This document shows positions 34,935-42,955 of a DNA stretch of 64,000 nucleotides, piece after piece. Source of the stretch: Planctomycetaceae bacterium (GTDB lineage Bacteria > Planctomycetota > UBA1135 > GCA-002686595); assembly GCA_011525785.1 (NCBI GenBank), contig WYBT01000039.1, forward strand, positions 203,656-267,655, given 5' to 3'. A program made the position numbers and the translations under genes. Numbering within the stretch: position 1 is the first letter of the stretch; each line of letters starts with the position of its first letter. Under the pieces are notes generated by a model. The model saw only the letters and a program-made list of their open reading frames with translations, was not told where the DNA came from and did not search any database.

Positions 34935-35007
34935 CGTGCGTGCTACCGGCAGTGCGACTTGGGCGTAGGCGCGACACGCAGCGTGCGCAGCGTGTCGAGC
35001 GTGGACA

Positions 35008-35844
35008 TCACACGCCGTGCAGCGCCGCGCGCAGCGTGCCGACGAGCTGCTCTTCGGTGAAGGGCTTCTCGAGCGTCACTTGGCCGGCCTGGATGTGCCC
35101 CTTTTGGATCAGCACATCGCGCGGGTACGCAGACATGAACACCACTCGCGTGGTCGGCCACTTGGCGCGCACGAGCTTGGCGATCTCGGGCCCGGTGGGC
35201 CCCGGCACAACGACGTCGGTGAGCAGCAAGTCGAGCGGCTCGCGGCGCGCCTGGATCAAACGCGAGGCCTCGTGTCCGTCGGCGGCGCACTCGACTTGAT
35301 AGCCCAGCGACTGCAGCTCGTGCTTGAGCGTGATGCGGATCAGGCGCTCGTCCTCGACTAGCAAGAGGCTCGTCGTGCGCTCGGGCGCCGACGCTGCTTC
35401 CGCGCGAGGAGAGGCGGTGTTCTCGGCGCTCGCGCAACTGCAAGCTTCGGAGCTCGGCGCCTTCGCGCGCTGACCTATGTCGAGCAGCCGGGCGCTGAGC
35501 GCCACGCCCTGCTCGGCTTGCGCCGTGATCTCGTCGACGTAGGGCCGCGCCGGATCGGTGGCCTCCAGCGAACGCGAGGCCATGCGGCTCGCACCGAGGA
35601 TCCCCATCAACGCGTTGTTGAAGTGGTGCGCCAATCCGGCGATGACACCGGAGCTGGTGTCGACGCCGCGCTCACCCAGGGCGTGCGCGACCCGAGCGGG
35701 GTCGCTGACCGGCTCTGCGGAGACTTCAGCGGCGAGGGCGAGCTGATCGCACAGCCACTGCCAGTGCGCGTCGGAGCGTTCGGACTTCAGGCGCAACACC
35801 GCATCGCGCAGGGATTCCTGCTCGGACTTGTGGTACGCGCCCAT
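35008..35844 (-). CDS. DHp-like plus receiver protein lacking the histidine-kinase ATPase domain
   Basis: This 278-residue cytoplasmic protein has a helical N-terminus and a DHp-like motif (IAGLAHHFNNALMGILGASR) followed directly by a receiver (SLLLVEDERLIRITLKHELQ; Asp in LLLTDVVVPG; Lys in LEKPFTEEQL). There is no N box, G1 or G2 box, so it cannot autophosphorylate. The receiver is very similar to that of the next gene: FMSAYPRDVLIQKGHIQAG versus YMSAYPADVLVRQGRIEPG. I infer a partial duplicate of that hybrid kinase that lost its ATPase domain and may serve as a phosphotransfer hub or phosphate sink. It starts at ATG 35844 and is the first gene of a likely two-gene operon. Confidence 0.85.
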   Translation of the reverse strand: MGAYHKSEQESLRDAVLRLKSERSDAHWQWLCDQLALAAEVSAEPVSDPARVAHALGERGVDTSSGVIAGLAHHFNNALMGILGASRMASRSLEATDPARPYVDEITAQAEQGVALSARLLDIGQRAKAPSSEACSCASAENTASPRAEAASAPERTTSLLLVEDERLIRITLKHELQSLGYQVECAADGHEASRLIQARREPLDLLLTDVVVPGPTGPEIAKLVRAKWPTTRVVFMSAYPRDVLIQKGHIQAGQVTLEKPFTEEQLVGTLRAALHGV

Positions 35845-36056
35845 GGTTTCGCCTCGCCCTGCCTGCAGCCTGGGTCGGCGGAAACAGGCCGCCGTACACG
35901 CCCAGGATTTGTCGAATCATCGACGCGACGGGCGCGAGCCGGCGATGGGCTCGACTTCGTAGCCCGCTCGCCACCGCAACGTACGCAGCACCGCGCCAAG
36001 CCGCGCGGCATTCGTAGTGGCGCAGGCCGCTGCGGGCCTTGCACCACTCGCGCAGG

Positions 36057-36437
36057 TCACTGCACGACGTTCATTTGCCCCGGCATCTGCGGCGGCGGCG
36101 CATTGGGGTTCTTCTTGAGCTCTTCCTTCCAGGCCAGCATGCGGGCTTTCGCCGCTGCGCTCTCGGCCTCGGGGATCTTTCCTGCGCGCTGCAGGAAGAT
36201 CGAAAGGCTGGTGAACACGAACGGATCGTTGGGCGTGAGCTCGATCACGCGTTGCAGAGTCGCAATGGCCTCGTCCTGCTTGCCGAGCTTGGACTGCGCC
36301 GTCGCCAGCGCGTGGATCACCTCGGCCCAGTCGGGCCGCTGCTCGAGCGCCAGGCGGTACTCCGCGATCGACTCCTCGAACTTCTGCTGTCCGAAGAGTT
36401 TCAACCCGTTCATGTAGTGCGTCTTCGCTTCGGCCAT
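36057..36437 (-). CDS. Small TPR protein
   Basis: This 126-residue protein has three TPR-like helical hairpins, recognisable as YMNGLKLFGQQKFEESIAEY, HALATAQSKLGKQDEAIATL and TSLSIFLQRAGKIPEAESAA. The C-terminal tail is Pro/Asn/Gln-rich (NPNAPPPQMPGQMNVVQ). No signal peptide is present, so it is probably a cytoplasmic scaffold. ATG 36437 is preceded by a pyrimidine-rich leader without a Shine-Dalgarno sequence. It follows the pirin gene by 73 bp on the same strand and could be co-transcribed with it. Confidence 0.8.
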   Translation of the reverse strand: MAEAKTHYMNGLKLFGQQKFEESIAEYRLALEQRPDWAEVIHALATAQSKLGKQDEAIATLQRVIELTPNDPFVFTSLSIFLQRAGKIPEAESAAAKARMLAWKEELKKNPNAPPPQMPGQMNVVQ

Positions 36438-36510
36438 GGCGAGGAGAGGGTAGCAGCCCCCCGCCACGGCCGCGCTACGACTTCGATCGAACCTCGGGCG
36501 CGGTCGCGCG

Positions 36511-37305
36511 TCAGGCGAGGTCGAACAGCAGCGCTTCGAGCGGCTCGCTGGATTCGAGCACGAGGACGCCGGAATCGTCCGTGCTCGCGCCGTCACCGGC
36601 CGCGAGCGCAACGCCGTTGAGCTTCCCCGAGCCGGAAATCAACTGCAGCCACGCGCCGCGGCCGACTTCGAGCTCGTGCTCGACGCGCTCGCCGGCGCCG
36701 AGCTTCACGCGGAACACGCGGGCGTCCTGATGGATCGCGGCGCTGCCGTCGCGGCCGTCGGGCGAGATCACCAGCACCTTGCGCTGCGCCGCGAGCTCCT
36801 CGGTCGGCTTCCACTCGGTGTAGCTGGGCGCGAGCCCGCGCTGATCGGGTTGGATCCAGATCTGCAGGAAGCGCAGCGGCTTGTCCGCCGCGGGATTGAA
36901 CTCGCTGTGCGTGACGCCGCGGCCGGCGCTCATCAGTTGGATCTCGCCCGGGCGCAGCACGCGGCCGTTGCCCATGCTGTCCTTGTGCTCCAGCGCGCCC
37001 TCGAGCACGTAGGAGAAGATCTCCATGTCGCGGTGCGGGTGCGTCGGAAAGCCGGCGCCAGGCGCGACCTTGTCCTGGTTGATGACGCGCAGGCTGCGGA
37101 AGCCCATGTGCCGCGGGTCGTAGTACTCGGCGAAGCTGAAGGTGTGGCGGCTGTCGAGCCAACCGAGGTCGGCGCGCCCGCGCTCGAGCGACTTGCGAAC
37201 GGTGATGCGCATGGTCTTGGAGCCTTGAGCTTGCTCGCGCGCGAGCCCCAGGCCGGCCAGGCCCGCGGTCGCGGCGACGTGGGTGAGGAAGGTTCTGCGT
37301 TGCAT
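36511..37305 (-). CDS. Pirin-family protein (quercetin dioxygenase-like) with Tat-type leader
   Basis: This 264-residue bicupin is of the YhhW/pirin family. It has ADLGWLDSRHTFSFAEYYDP, the metal-ligand block GFPTHPHRDMEIFSYVL and the later histidine and glutamate in RGVTHSEFNPA. Known members bind a divalent metal and some oxidise quercetin; the physiological substrate is usually unknown. The N-terminus MQRRTFLTHVAATAGLAGLG looks like a Tat signal (RRTFL, then a hydrophobic run to AREQA), which is unusual because pirins are normally cytosolic. The core starts at TMRITVRK. It is divergent from a LysR regulator with 103 bp between starts; a candidate operator lies in that gap, so the regulator may control this gene. 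Confidence 0.88.
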   Translation of the reverse strand: MQRRTFLTHVAATAGLAGLGLAREQAQGSKTMRITVRKSLERGRADLGWLDSRHTFSFAEYYDPRHMGFRSLRVINQDKVAPGAGFPTHPHRDMEIFSYVLEGALEHKDSMGNGRVLRPGEIQLMSAGRGVTHSEFNPAADKPLRFLQIWIQPDQRGLAPSYTEWKPTEELAAQRKVLVISPDGRDGSAAIHQDARVFRVKLGAGERVEHELEVGRGAWLQLISGSGKLNGVALAAGDGASTDDSGVLVLESSEPLEALLFDLA

Positions 37306-37380
37306 GACGTGAGGCCTCTCGAGGCGCGTGATTGTCGTCCCACCTCGCGCGCGGCGCCAATGCCGATCGCTCGACGCAGG

Positions 37381-37399
37381 TCATGCCCTGCGGTTATGA
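37381..37399. promoter_or_regulatory. Candidate LysR-type operator (T-N11-A dyad)
   Basis: The sequence TCAT-N11-ATGA (37381-37384 and 37396-37399) is a perfect 4-bp dyad with exactly the T-N11-A spacing known for LysR-type binding sites. It sits 10 bp before the LysR start and 76 bp before the pirin start, in their shared promoter region. A second small dyad, GCAGG-N6-CCTGC (37376-37391), overlaps it. Confidence 0.45.
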
Positions 37400-37408
37400 A
37401 CTCCGCCC

Positions 37409-38311
37409 ATGGAGCTCGACCAACTGCGCTACTTCGTGGCCGCCGCCGAGGAGTCGAACTTCTCGCGCGCCGCCGAGCGCGTGCACGTCACGCAACCGGC
37501 GCTCAGCCGCCAGATCGCGCGCCTGGAGCGCGAGCTGCGCACGCCCTTGTTCGAGCGGGTGCGCCGGCGCGTGGAGCTCAACGACGCCGGCAAGTTCTTC
37601 CTCGAGCGCGCGCGCCGCATCCTGTGCGACGTCGAGACGAGCTCGCAGCAAGTGCGCGAGCAATTCGCCGGCGCGCCGCGCATCCTGCGCCTGGGACTGC
37701 TCGCGCCGTTCCTCGACGACCTCGTGGGGCCCGCGGTGCGCGAGCTGCGCAAACGCCACCCGCGCACCAAAGTCGACCTGTTCGAGCTGCGCCCGCGCGA
37801 GCAGCTCGACCGGCTCGCCGCCCGCGAGCTCGACGCGGCGCTGCTGGGCAACCTCGATCCGGCCGAACGCCTGCCGTTCACGGTCAAACGCCTCGCACGC
37901 CATCCGCTCGCAGCCGTGCTGCCCGCGGACCACGCACTCGCCGCCAGACGCTCGCTCGCGCTCGCGGAGCTGGCCGAGGAGCGCTTCGTGTCACTCTCGG
38001 ACCTGCAGTTCCCCGGGCGACGCGCGCTGCTCCAGTCCGCGGCGCGCGCCGCCGGCTTCGACGCGGCGATCGCGCGCGAGGTCGAGTCCCTGGGCCTGCT
38101 CCTCGCCGCAGTCGCCGATGGCGAGGGCGTCGCGTTGCTCCCCCACCACGCCCGCAAGCTGCCGCACTCAGGCTGCGTGTTCGTCGCCTTGCGCGCACCG
38201 ACACCGCAAGCCGAGCTGTACCTCGTCTCGTCGCCGGGCGAGCCGCCCGAACAACTCGACACGCTGTGCGCGCTGCTCGCGGAACACGCGCGAGCGCTGT
38301 CGAACGCCTGA
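37409..38311 (+). CDS. LysR-family transcriptional regulator
   Basis: This 300-residue regulator has a winged helix-turn-helix at the N-terminus (LRYFVAAAEESNFSRAAERV, HVTQPALSRQIARLE) and a two-lobe effector domain (LRLGLLAPFLDDLVGP, then HPLAAVLPADHALA). The closest feel is the CynR/CbbR-like group; no effector can be named. It is divergent from the pirin gene and overlaps no other gene. The aldo/keto reductase lies immediately downstream on the opposite strand, with stops 11 bp apart. The TCAT-N11-ATGA dyad 10 bp upstream of its start suggests autorepression together with control of the pirin (inference). Confidence 0.92.
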   Translation: MELDQLRYFVAAAEESNFSRAAERVHVTQPALSRQIARLERELRTPLFERVRRRVELNDAGKFFLERARRILCDVETSSQQVREQFAGAPRILRLGLLAPFLDDLVGPAVRELRKRHPRTKVDLFELRPREQLDRLAARELDAALLGNLDPAERLPFTVKRLARHPLAAVLPADHALAARRSLALAELAEERFVSLSDLQFPGRRALLQSAARAAGFDAAIAREVESLGLLLAAVADGEGVALLPHHARKLPHSGCVFVALRAPTPQAELYLVSSPGEPPEQLDTLCALLAEHARALSNA

Positions 38312-38322
38312 GCGCTGCGTGC

Positions 38323-39357
38323 TCAGGTCTGGCCGACCCACTCGGGCCGGGCGACCGCCTTCCAGCGCGCGCGGATCGCTTCGACTTGCTCGCGCGGGAG
38401 TGCGCCGGCGCGCAAGAGTTCGGAGTTCTGCGCCCAGCGCGTCGGCTTGGTGGTGCCGACGATCAGCACGCTCACGCCCGGCTGCGTCGCGGTGAAGCGC
38501 ATGGCGACTCCGGCGGCGCCGTCCGGACCCGGGTCGTTGCGTCGCTCGCCGCTCGCGAAGTCGTACTTCAGCTCCGAGAGGCGTTTCCAGTACTCGACGT
38601 GGTAGTCGTTCGAGGGCTGCTCGTCGTAGCGCCACGCCGCGTTCGCGATCGGGCGCTTGGCGATCACGCCCATGCCCTTGGCGCGTGCGAGCGGGAGCGT
38701 GAGTTCGAGGCACTCCTGGTCGGCGATGTTGATCGAGGTCTGCAGCGAGTCGAAGCGCCCCGACTCGATGGCCCACTTGGCCGCGAGCGAATCGCCGCTG
38801 TAGCCGATGTAGCGCGTCTTGCCCTGCTTGCGAGCCAGTTCGAGGCCTTCGATGCACTCGCCCTTCTGCAGCTCGGCGAGCGAGCACGAGTGCAGCTGCA
38901 CCAGGTCGATCACGTCGGTCTTCAGGCGCTTGAGGCTGCGCTCGATCGACTGGAGCACGCCTTGCTTGCTCCAGTCCGGTCCCTGCTTGGGCGGCTCGGA
39001 GGTGTGGCCGCACTTGGTGAACAGGAAGAACTCCTTGCGGCGGTGCGCGATGGCGTTGCCGATGAGCACTTCGGATTCGCGGTAGCACTCGGCCGTGTCG
39101 ACCACGTTGAGCCCGCCATCCAGCGCCGCGCCGAGCAGCTTGTCGACCGTGGCGGCCTCGGCCTGTTCGTAGCCGATCTCGGCCCCGCCGAAACCGAGGA
39201 TGGCCACCTGCATGTCGGTCTTGCCGAAGCGCCGCCGCTCGAGACCCGAGCTCGAGGCCGATGCCTGCGTCGACTCTTCGCTCTGCGACAGGCACGCGGC
39301 CGCACCCACCACGCTCAAACCACACAAGAATTCACGTCTCGTCGCGCCGCGCTTCAT
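38323..39357 (-). CDS. Aldo/keto reductase-family protein with Tat/lipoprotein-like leader
   Basis: This 344-residue TIM-barrel oxidoreductase has RRRFGKTDMQVAILGFGGAE at the barrel start. It also has the catalytic Asp/Tyr/Lys region (NVVDTAECYRESEVLIGNAI, FLFTKCGH), the His-containing strand (DVIDLVQLHSCSL) and the NADPH region (VLIVGTTKPTRW). The leader TRREFLCGLSVVGAAACLS combines a twin-arginine motif with a cysteine after AAA, so it may be exported by Tat and perhaps lipid-anchored. Aldo/keto reductases with such leaders are frequent in planctomycetes; cofactor supply outside the cytoplasm would differ from the cytosolic enzymes. It starts at ATG 39357 and converges on the LysR gene. Confidence 0.88.
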   Translation of the reverse strand: MKRGATRREFLCGLSVVGAAACLSQSEESTQASASSSGLERRRFGKTDMQVAILGFGGAEIGYEQAEAATVDKLLGAALDGGLNVVDTAECYRESEVLIGNAIAHRRKEFFLFTKCGHTSEPPKQGPDWSKQGVLQSIERSLKRLKTDVIDLVQLHSCSLAELQKGECIEGLELARKQGKTRYIGYSGDSLAAKWAIESGRFDSLQTSINIADQECLELTLPLARAKGMGVIAKRPIANAAWRYDEQPSNDYHVEYWKRLSELKYDFASGERRNDPGPDGAAGVAMRFTATQPGVSVLIVGTTKPTRWAQNSELLRAGALPREQVEAIRARWKAVARPEWVGQT

Positions 39358-39726
39358 GTCGAAGGGACTCCGCTAGGAAGGAACTGCTTTCGCTCGAGCG
39401 CCAACCATAGCGGCCACGCTCGAAAGTGCGTCGCGCGGTTCGACGTTCCGGGCGGCTCGCGACGCCACGCATGGCGCTGCGGCTTCTGTGCGTGCTGGAG
39501 TCCGGCACTCACGGCCAAGGTGGTCCGGAGTTCGCTCACTTGGCCTTTCGACGCGCTCCAACACCGCGGAGTGCTCGTGGTCGACCGCGGGGCGCGGCGC
39601 AGCGCAACGCTCGGCGACACGCAGCGTGGTTGTGCGGCGCCGCAGGATCACAAAGCGCGCAGGCCGGCCCCGAGGCGCAAACCTCTGGGACCGGCCCGCG
39701 TGAGAAGGCGATCGACGCGCGTCAGC
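39358..39726. other. Intergenic gap between PEP carboxykinase and aldo/keto reductase genes
   Basis: This 369-bp gap lies between two minus-strand genes. It contains the hairpin at 39659-39699 just after pckA. The rest should hold the promoter of the aldo/keto reductase gene, but no clear box is visible. Short ORFs here have no recognisable features and are not called. Confidence 0.5.
39659..39699 (-). terminator. Hairpin terminator candidate after pckA
   Basis: A long stem (GCAGGCCGGCCCC at 39659-39671 against GGGACCGGCCCGC near 39687-39699, with mismatches) has an inner GAGG/CCTC stem around a 6-nt loop. It lies 28 bp after the pckA stop on the minus strand; only a short T run (CTTTG) follows, so efficiency is uncertain. 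Confidence 0.5.
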
Positions 39727-41403
39727 TCACATGCCCGGCTTGATGCCGAGCTTGGCGAAACCCTTGGCTTCGAAGTTCTTGCGGAACATGTCGCGCAAGT
39801 TCGTCGCGGCGGCGTCGTAGGCGGCCTTGTCCGCCCAGGTGTTGCGCGGGTTGAGCACTTCGCTCGGCACGCCCGGGCAGGACTTGGGCATCTTGAGGTT
39901 GAAGGTCGGGTGCAGCTCGCACTCGACGCCGTCGAGCTTGCCTTCGAGCGCCGCGTTCAGCAGCGCGCGCGTGTACTTGATCGACATGCGCTTGCCGACG
40001 CCGAACGGACCGCCGCTCCAGCCCGTGTTGAGCAGGATGCAGCGCGCCTTGTGCTTGCCCATCTTCTCGGCCAGCAGCTTGGCGTAGACCGGCGGCTTGT
40101 GGCTCATGAACGGCGCGCCGAAGCAGGCGCTGAAGGCCGCCTTGGGCTCGGTCACGCCCATCTCCGTGCCGGCCAGCTTCGCGGTGAAGCCCGACACGAA
40201 GTGGTACATGACTTGGTCGGCGTCGAGGATCGCCACTGGCGGCAGCACGCCGAAGGCGTCGGCCGTCAGCAGCACGATCGTCTCGGGGTGCGGACCGCGC
40301 GCGTCCGGCATCACGTTCGGGTTGGCGCTCAGCGGGTAGCTGAAGCGCGTGTTCTCGGTGATGGACTTGTCGGTGAGATCCAGCTCCTGCGGATCGCACT
40401 CCTCCATCTTCTTGCCCTTGAGCGGCGGGACGTTCTCGATGATCGTGCCCGGCTTGGAGAGCGCCGCGGCGATCACCGGCTCGGCTTCCTTGCTGAGGTC
40501 GATCAGCTTGGCGTAGCAGCCGTCCTCGAGGTTGCACAGGCCGTTGTCGCTCCAGATCGTCTCGTCGTCGCCGATCAGGCGGCGCTCGGGATCAGCTGAG
40601 AGCGTGGTCTTGCCCGTACCCGAAAGGCCGAACAGGATCGCGCCGTCGCCGCGCGGGCCGACGTTGGCCGAGCAGTGCATCGACAGGCGGCCTTCGAGCG
40701 GCAGCAGGAAGTTGCCGACGGTGAAGATCGTCTTCTTCACCACGCCGCAGTAGTCCATGCGGCCCGCGACGAGGCAGACCTTGTTGCGGATGTCGATGAT
40801 GACGGCGCACTCGGCGCGCGTGCCGTCGCGCTCGGGGATGCACACGAAGGACGGGGCGTTGAGCATCGTCCAGCGGCGCGCGGCGACGTCCTTCACGCCC
40901 TTCAAGTCCTTGGGGAACATGTTGTGCGCGAACATCGCGTGCACCGCGTACTCGCCGACGAAGCGGTAGGGCACCGCGAAGTCGGGGTCCGCGCCCATGA
41001 AGACGTCCTTGACGTACAGGTGGCCGCCCTTGGCGTTGAGGTGCTCCACCACGCGCTTGAGCAACGCCTGGAACTTGTCGGGGTCGAAGGCCTGGACGTC
41101 GTCCTTCCACCAGATCTGGTCGGCGACTTCGGGCCACTTGACCGCGTAGGTGTCCTTGACGCGGCGGCCCGTGCAGTCCGGGTCGGTGTAGTACACCAGC
41201 GGCCCCTTGATCCCGAGCTTGGTCGGGTAGCACTTGCGCTCGTTCGACGGGCCGTCCTTGCGGACGCGGCCCCGGTCGTTGGCGATGGCCTCGTGGAAGA
41301 GCTCTTCCTTGGTGAGGTTGTACTTGTAGGTGCAGTTCTTCAGCCCGAGGAGGCGCTGGAGCTCGGCCGCGTAGTCGGCCTGCGGGGTGCTGGTCGTGGT
41401 CAT
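39727..41403 (-). CDS. pckA: ATP-dependent phosphoenolpyruvate carboxykinase
   Basis: This 558-residue enzyme converts oxaloacetate and ATP to phosphoenolpyruvate, ADP and CO2, the entry step of gluconeogenesis. The kinase-1a P-loop GLSGTGKTTLS (about residues 258-268) and the following LIGDDETIW are those of the ATP-using class, not the GTP class. The substrate/Mn region FAHNMFPKDL and the C-terminal NTGWSGGPFGVGKRM are also diagnostic. The length is slightly above the usual 530-540 because of a longer N-terminus (LLGLKNCTYKYNLTKEELFH). It is a stand-alone gene with a hairpin terminator downstream. The start is ATG 41403. Confidence 0.95.
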   Translation of the reverse strand: MTTTSTPQADYAAELQRLLGLKNCTYKYNLTKEELFHEAIANDRGRVRKDGPSNERKCYPTKLGIKGPLVYYTDPDCTGRRVKDTYAVKWPEVADQIWWKDDVQAFDPDKFQALLKRVVEHLNAKGGHLYVKDVFMGADPDFAVPYRFVGEYAVHAMFAHNMFPKDLKGVKDVAARRWTMLNAPSFVCIPERDGTRAECAVIIDIRNKVCLVAGRMDYCGVVKKTIFTVGNFLLPLEGRLSMHCSANVGPRGDGAILFGLSGTGKTTLSADPERRLIGDDETIWSDNGLCNLEDGCYAKLIDLSKEAEPVIAAALSKPGTIIENVPPLKGKKMEECDPQELDLTDKSITENTRFSYPLSANPNVMPDARGPHPETIVLLTADAFGVLPPVAILDADQVMYHFVSGFTAKLAGTEMGVTEPKAAFSACFGAPFMSHKPPVYAKLLAEKMGKHKARCILLNTGWSGGPFGVGKRMSIKYTRALLNAALEGKLDGVECELHPTFNLKMPKSCPGVPSEVLNPRNTWADKAAYDAAATNLRDMFRKNFEAKGFAKLGIKPGM

Positions 41404-41722
41404 GGCGTTGGGGTGCGTCCCGCCGGCGCGAAAGGAGGCTTCCGCGCGACTTGGGCGGCCGGACGCGAGCCCATCAGGCTACCTCGCTTGCGCCGAATCG
41501 GACAGGCCCGCCGGGCGCGCCCGCGCCGTCCCCGGGGAGAGAGAGAATCCTCGCGATCTTCATGTGAGTTTGGCGCGCACTTCAGCGCCTTGGCCGACAT
41601 TGACGATGGCGGGCGGCAATCGCCGCCGCTGGCGCAGCCCGAGCCCCGGGTAACGCCGGAAAACCCTCATCCGCGGCGCGATCGCGAGTCGTAGTTCCTG
41701 GCAGCGCCAGACCACCGTCGTC
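41404..41722. other. Intergenic gap upstream of pckA
   Basis: This 319-bp divergent gap between pckA and the small zinc-ribbon gene contains a GA-rich run (GGGGAGAGAGAGAATCC near 41534) and GC-rich sequence. I see no RNA gene, repeat or convincing promoter boxes. It must carry the pckA promoter. Confidence 0.4.
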
Positions 41723-41941
41723 ATGCAAGCCCAAACTCCCGTTCAAGTCGAGCACGCCTGCCCGCGCTGCTACGAGACCCTCCGCGTCGCCCAAGCCGGT
41801 GACGATCCGCACCGCGCCATCCTGCTGGCCTGCCCGGAGCCCTACTGCGACTACGTGCTCGTGCTCACCGAGAGCGAGAGCTTCTCCGCGCGCAAGTGGA
41901 GCTGGCCGGACATGTTCCGCTTCACGCGCGCCGCGGGCTGA
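41723..41941 (+). CDS. Small zinc-ribbon-like protein
   Basis: This 72-residue protein has two cysteine pairs, HACPRCYETLRV and LLACPEPYCDYVLV, spaced as in a zinc ribbon, and then a short aromatic tail (KWSWPDMFRF). It starts at ATG 41723. The function is unknown; such small ribbons can bind nucleic acid or proteins. It ends 30 bp before the stop of the convergent epimerase gene. Coding is supported by the ordered Cys pattern, which GC-rich spurious frames do not give. Confidence 0.65.
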   Translation: MQAQTPVQVEHACPRCYETLRVAQAGDDPHRAILLACPEPYCDYVLVLTESESFSARKWSWPDMFRFTRAAG

Positions 41942-41971
41942 GCGACAGCGGCCGGCGCAGGGCCCCGCGGT

Positions 41972-42955
41972 TCAGCGCGGGCTGGCGGCGCCGCGGCCGG
42001 AGTACCAGGCGACCGTCCGCGCGAGGCCTTCGCGCCAGCCGACGGTCGGTGCATAGCCCAACAGCTCGCGGGCGCGCTCGAGCGAGGCCAGCGAGTCGCG
42101 CACGTCCCCTTCGCGGGCGGGGGCGTACTGCGGTTCGAGGTGGCTGCCCAGCTGCTGGGCGATGGCCCGGTAGAGCTGGTTGACGGTGATGGCCACTCCG
42201 CCGCCGACGTTGATGACGCTGCCGGGCGGAATGTCGCGCTCCATGGCGGCCAGATTCGCCGCGACCACGTTGTCCACGTAGGTGAAGTCGCGGGTCTGCT
42301 CGCCGTCGCCGAAGATCGTCGGGCGCCGACCGTCCAGCAGCGCGCGCACGAAGATCGCGATCACGCCGGTGTACGGGCTGTCGTCGAGCTGGCGGGGCCC
42401 GAAGACGTTGAAGTAGCGCAGGGAGACGGTGCGGATCCCGTGCAGCGCGCCCCAGATGGCGAGCATGTGCTCGGCCGCCACCTTGCCCCCCGCGTAGGGC
42501 GACTTCGGACTGGGGGGCATGCTCTCGACCTTGGGGAGTTCGAGCGTGTCGCCATAGGCGGCCGACGAGGCCGCGAACACGACGCGCGGGACTCCGTGGC
42601 GGCGCGCTCCCTCGAGCACGTTGAGCGTGCCCAGGGCGTTGACCTGGTAGGAGCGCGCCGGCTTGGCGACGCTCTGCGGCACCGAGACCTGCGCGGCCTC
42701 GTGGAACACGCCGGCGACGCCTTCGCAGGCGCGCGCCACCGCCTCGGCATCGGCCAAGTCGCCGACCACCAGCTCGATCGGGCAGTCCGGGCCCTCGAGC
42801 GGCGCACCGGCCGCGGCGCAGGCGGCGGCGAGGTTGGCGCGCCGTCCGGACGAGAGGTCGTCGAAGACCCGCACGCGGTCGCCTCGGGCGATCAGGGCCG
42901 AAGCGATGTGGGAGCCGATGAAGCCGGCGCCGCCGGTGACGAGGTAGCTGGGCAT
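41972..42955 (-). CDS. NAD-dependent sugar-nucleotide epimerase/dehydratase (extended SDR)
   Basis: This 327-residue enzyme has the NAD motif VTGGAGFIGSHIASALI at the N-terminus and the catalytic SSAAYGDTLELP and SPYAGGKVAAEHM (Tyr-x3-Lys). It also has the RYFNVFGPRQLDDSPYTGVI block seen in UDP-glucose/UDP-GlcNAc 4-epimerases of the WbpP type. The likely reaction is C4 epimerisation of a UDP-sugar for surface polysaccharide. No glycosyltransferases are adjacent, so the pathway cannot be pinned down. The start is ATG 42955. Upstream is a 721-bp region without a supported gene. Confidence 0.9.
   Translation of the reverse strand: MPSYLVTGGAGFIGSHIASALIARGDRVRVFDDLSSGRRANLAAACAAAGAPLEGPDCPIELVVGDLADAEAVARACEGVAGVFHEAAQVSVPQSVAKPARSYQVNALGTLNVLEGARRHGVPRVVFAASSAAYGDTLELPKVESMPPSPKSPYAGGKVAAEHMLAIWGALHGIRTVSLRYFNVFGPRQLDDSPYTGVIAIFVRALLDGRRPTIFGDGEQTRDFTYVDNVVAANLAAMERDIPPGSVINVGGGVAITVNQLYRAIAQQLGSHLEPQYAPAREGDVRDSLASLERARELLGYAPTVGWREGLARTVAWYSGRGAASPR

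Noticed and set aside
39426..39743. A 105-residue plus-strand frame between pckA and the aldo/keto reductase gene
   Set aside because: Arg/Ala-rich, without motif or ribosome site, and overlaps the pckA end.
36676..40599. A 1307-residue plus-strand frame across pirin, LysR, aldo/keto reductase and pckA genes
   Set aside because: It crosses several well-supported genes on the opposite strand or in other frames and has no recognisable features.
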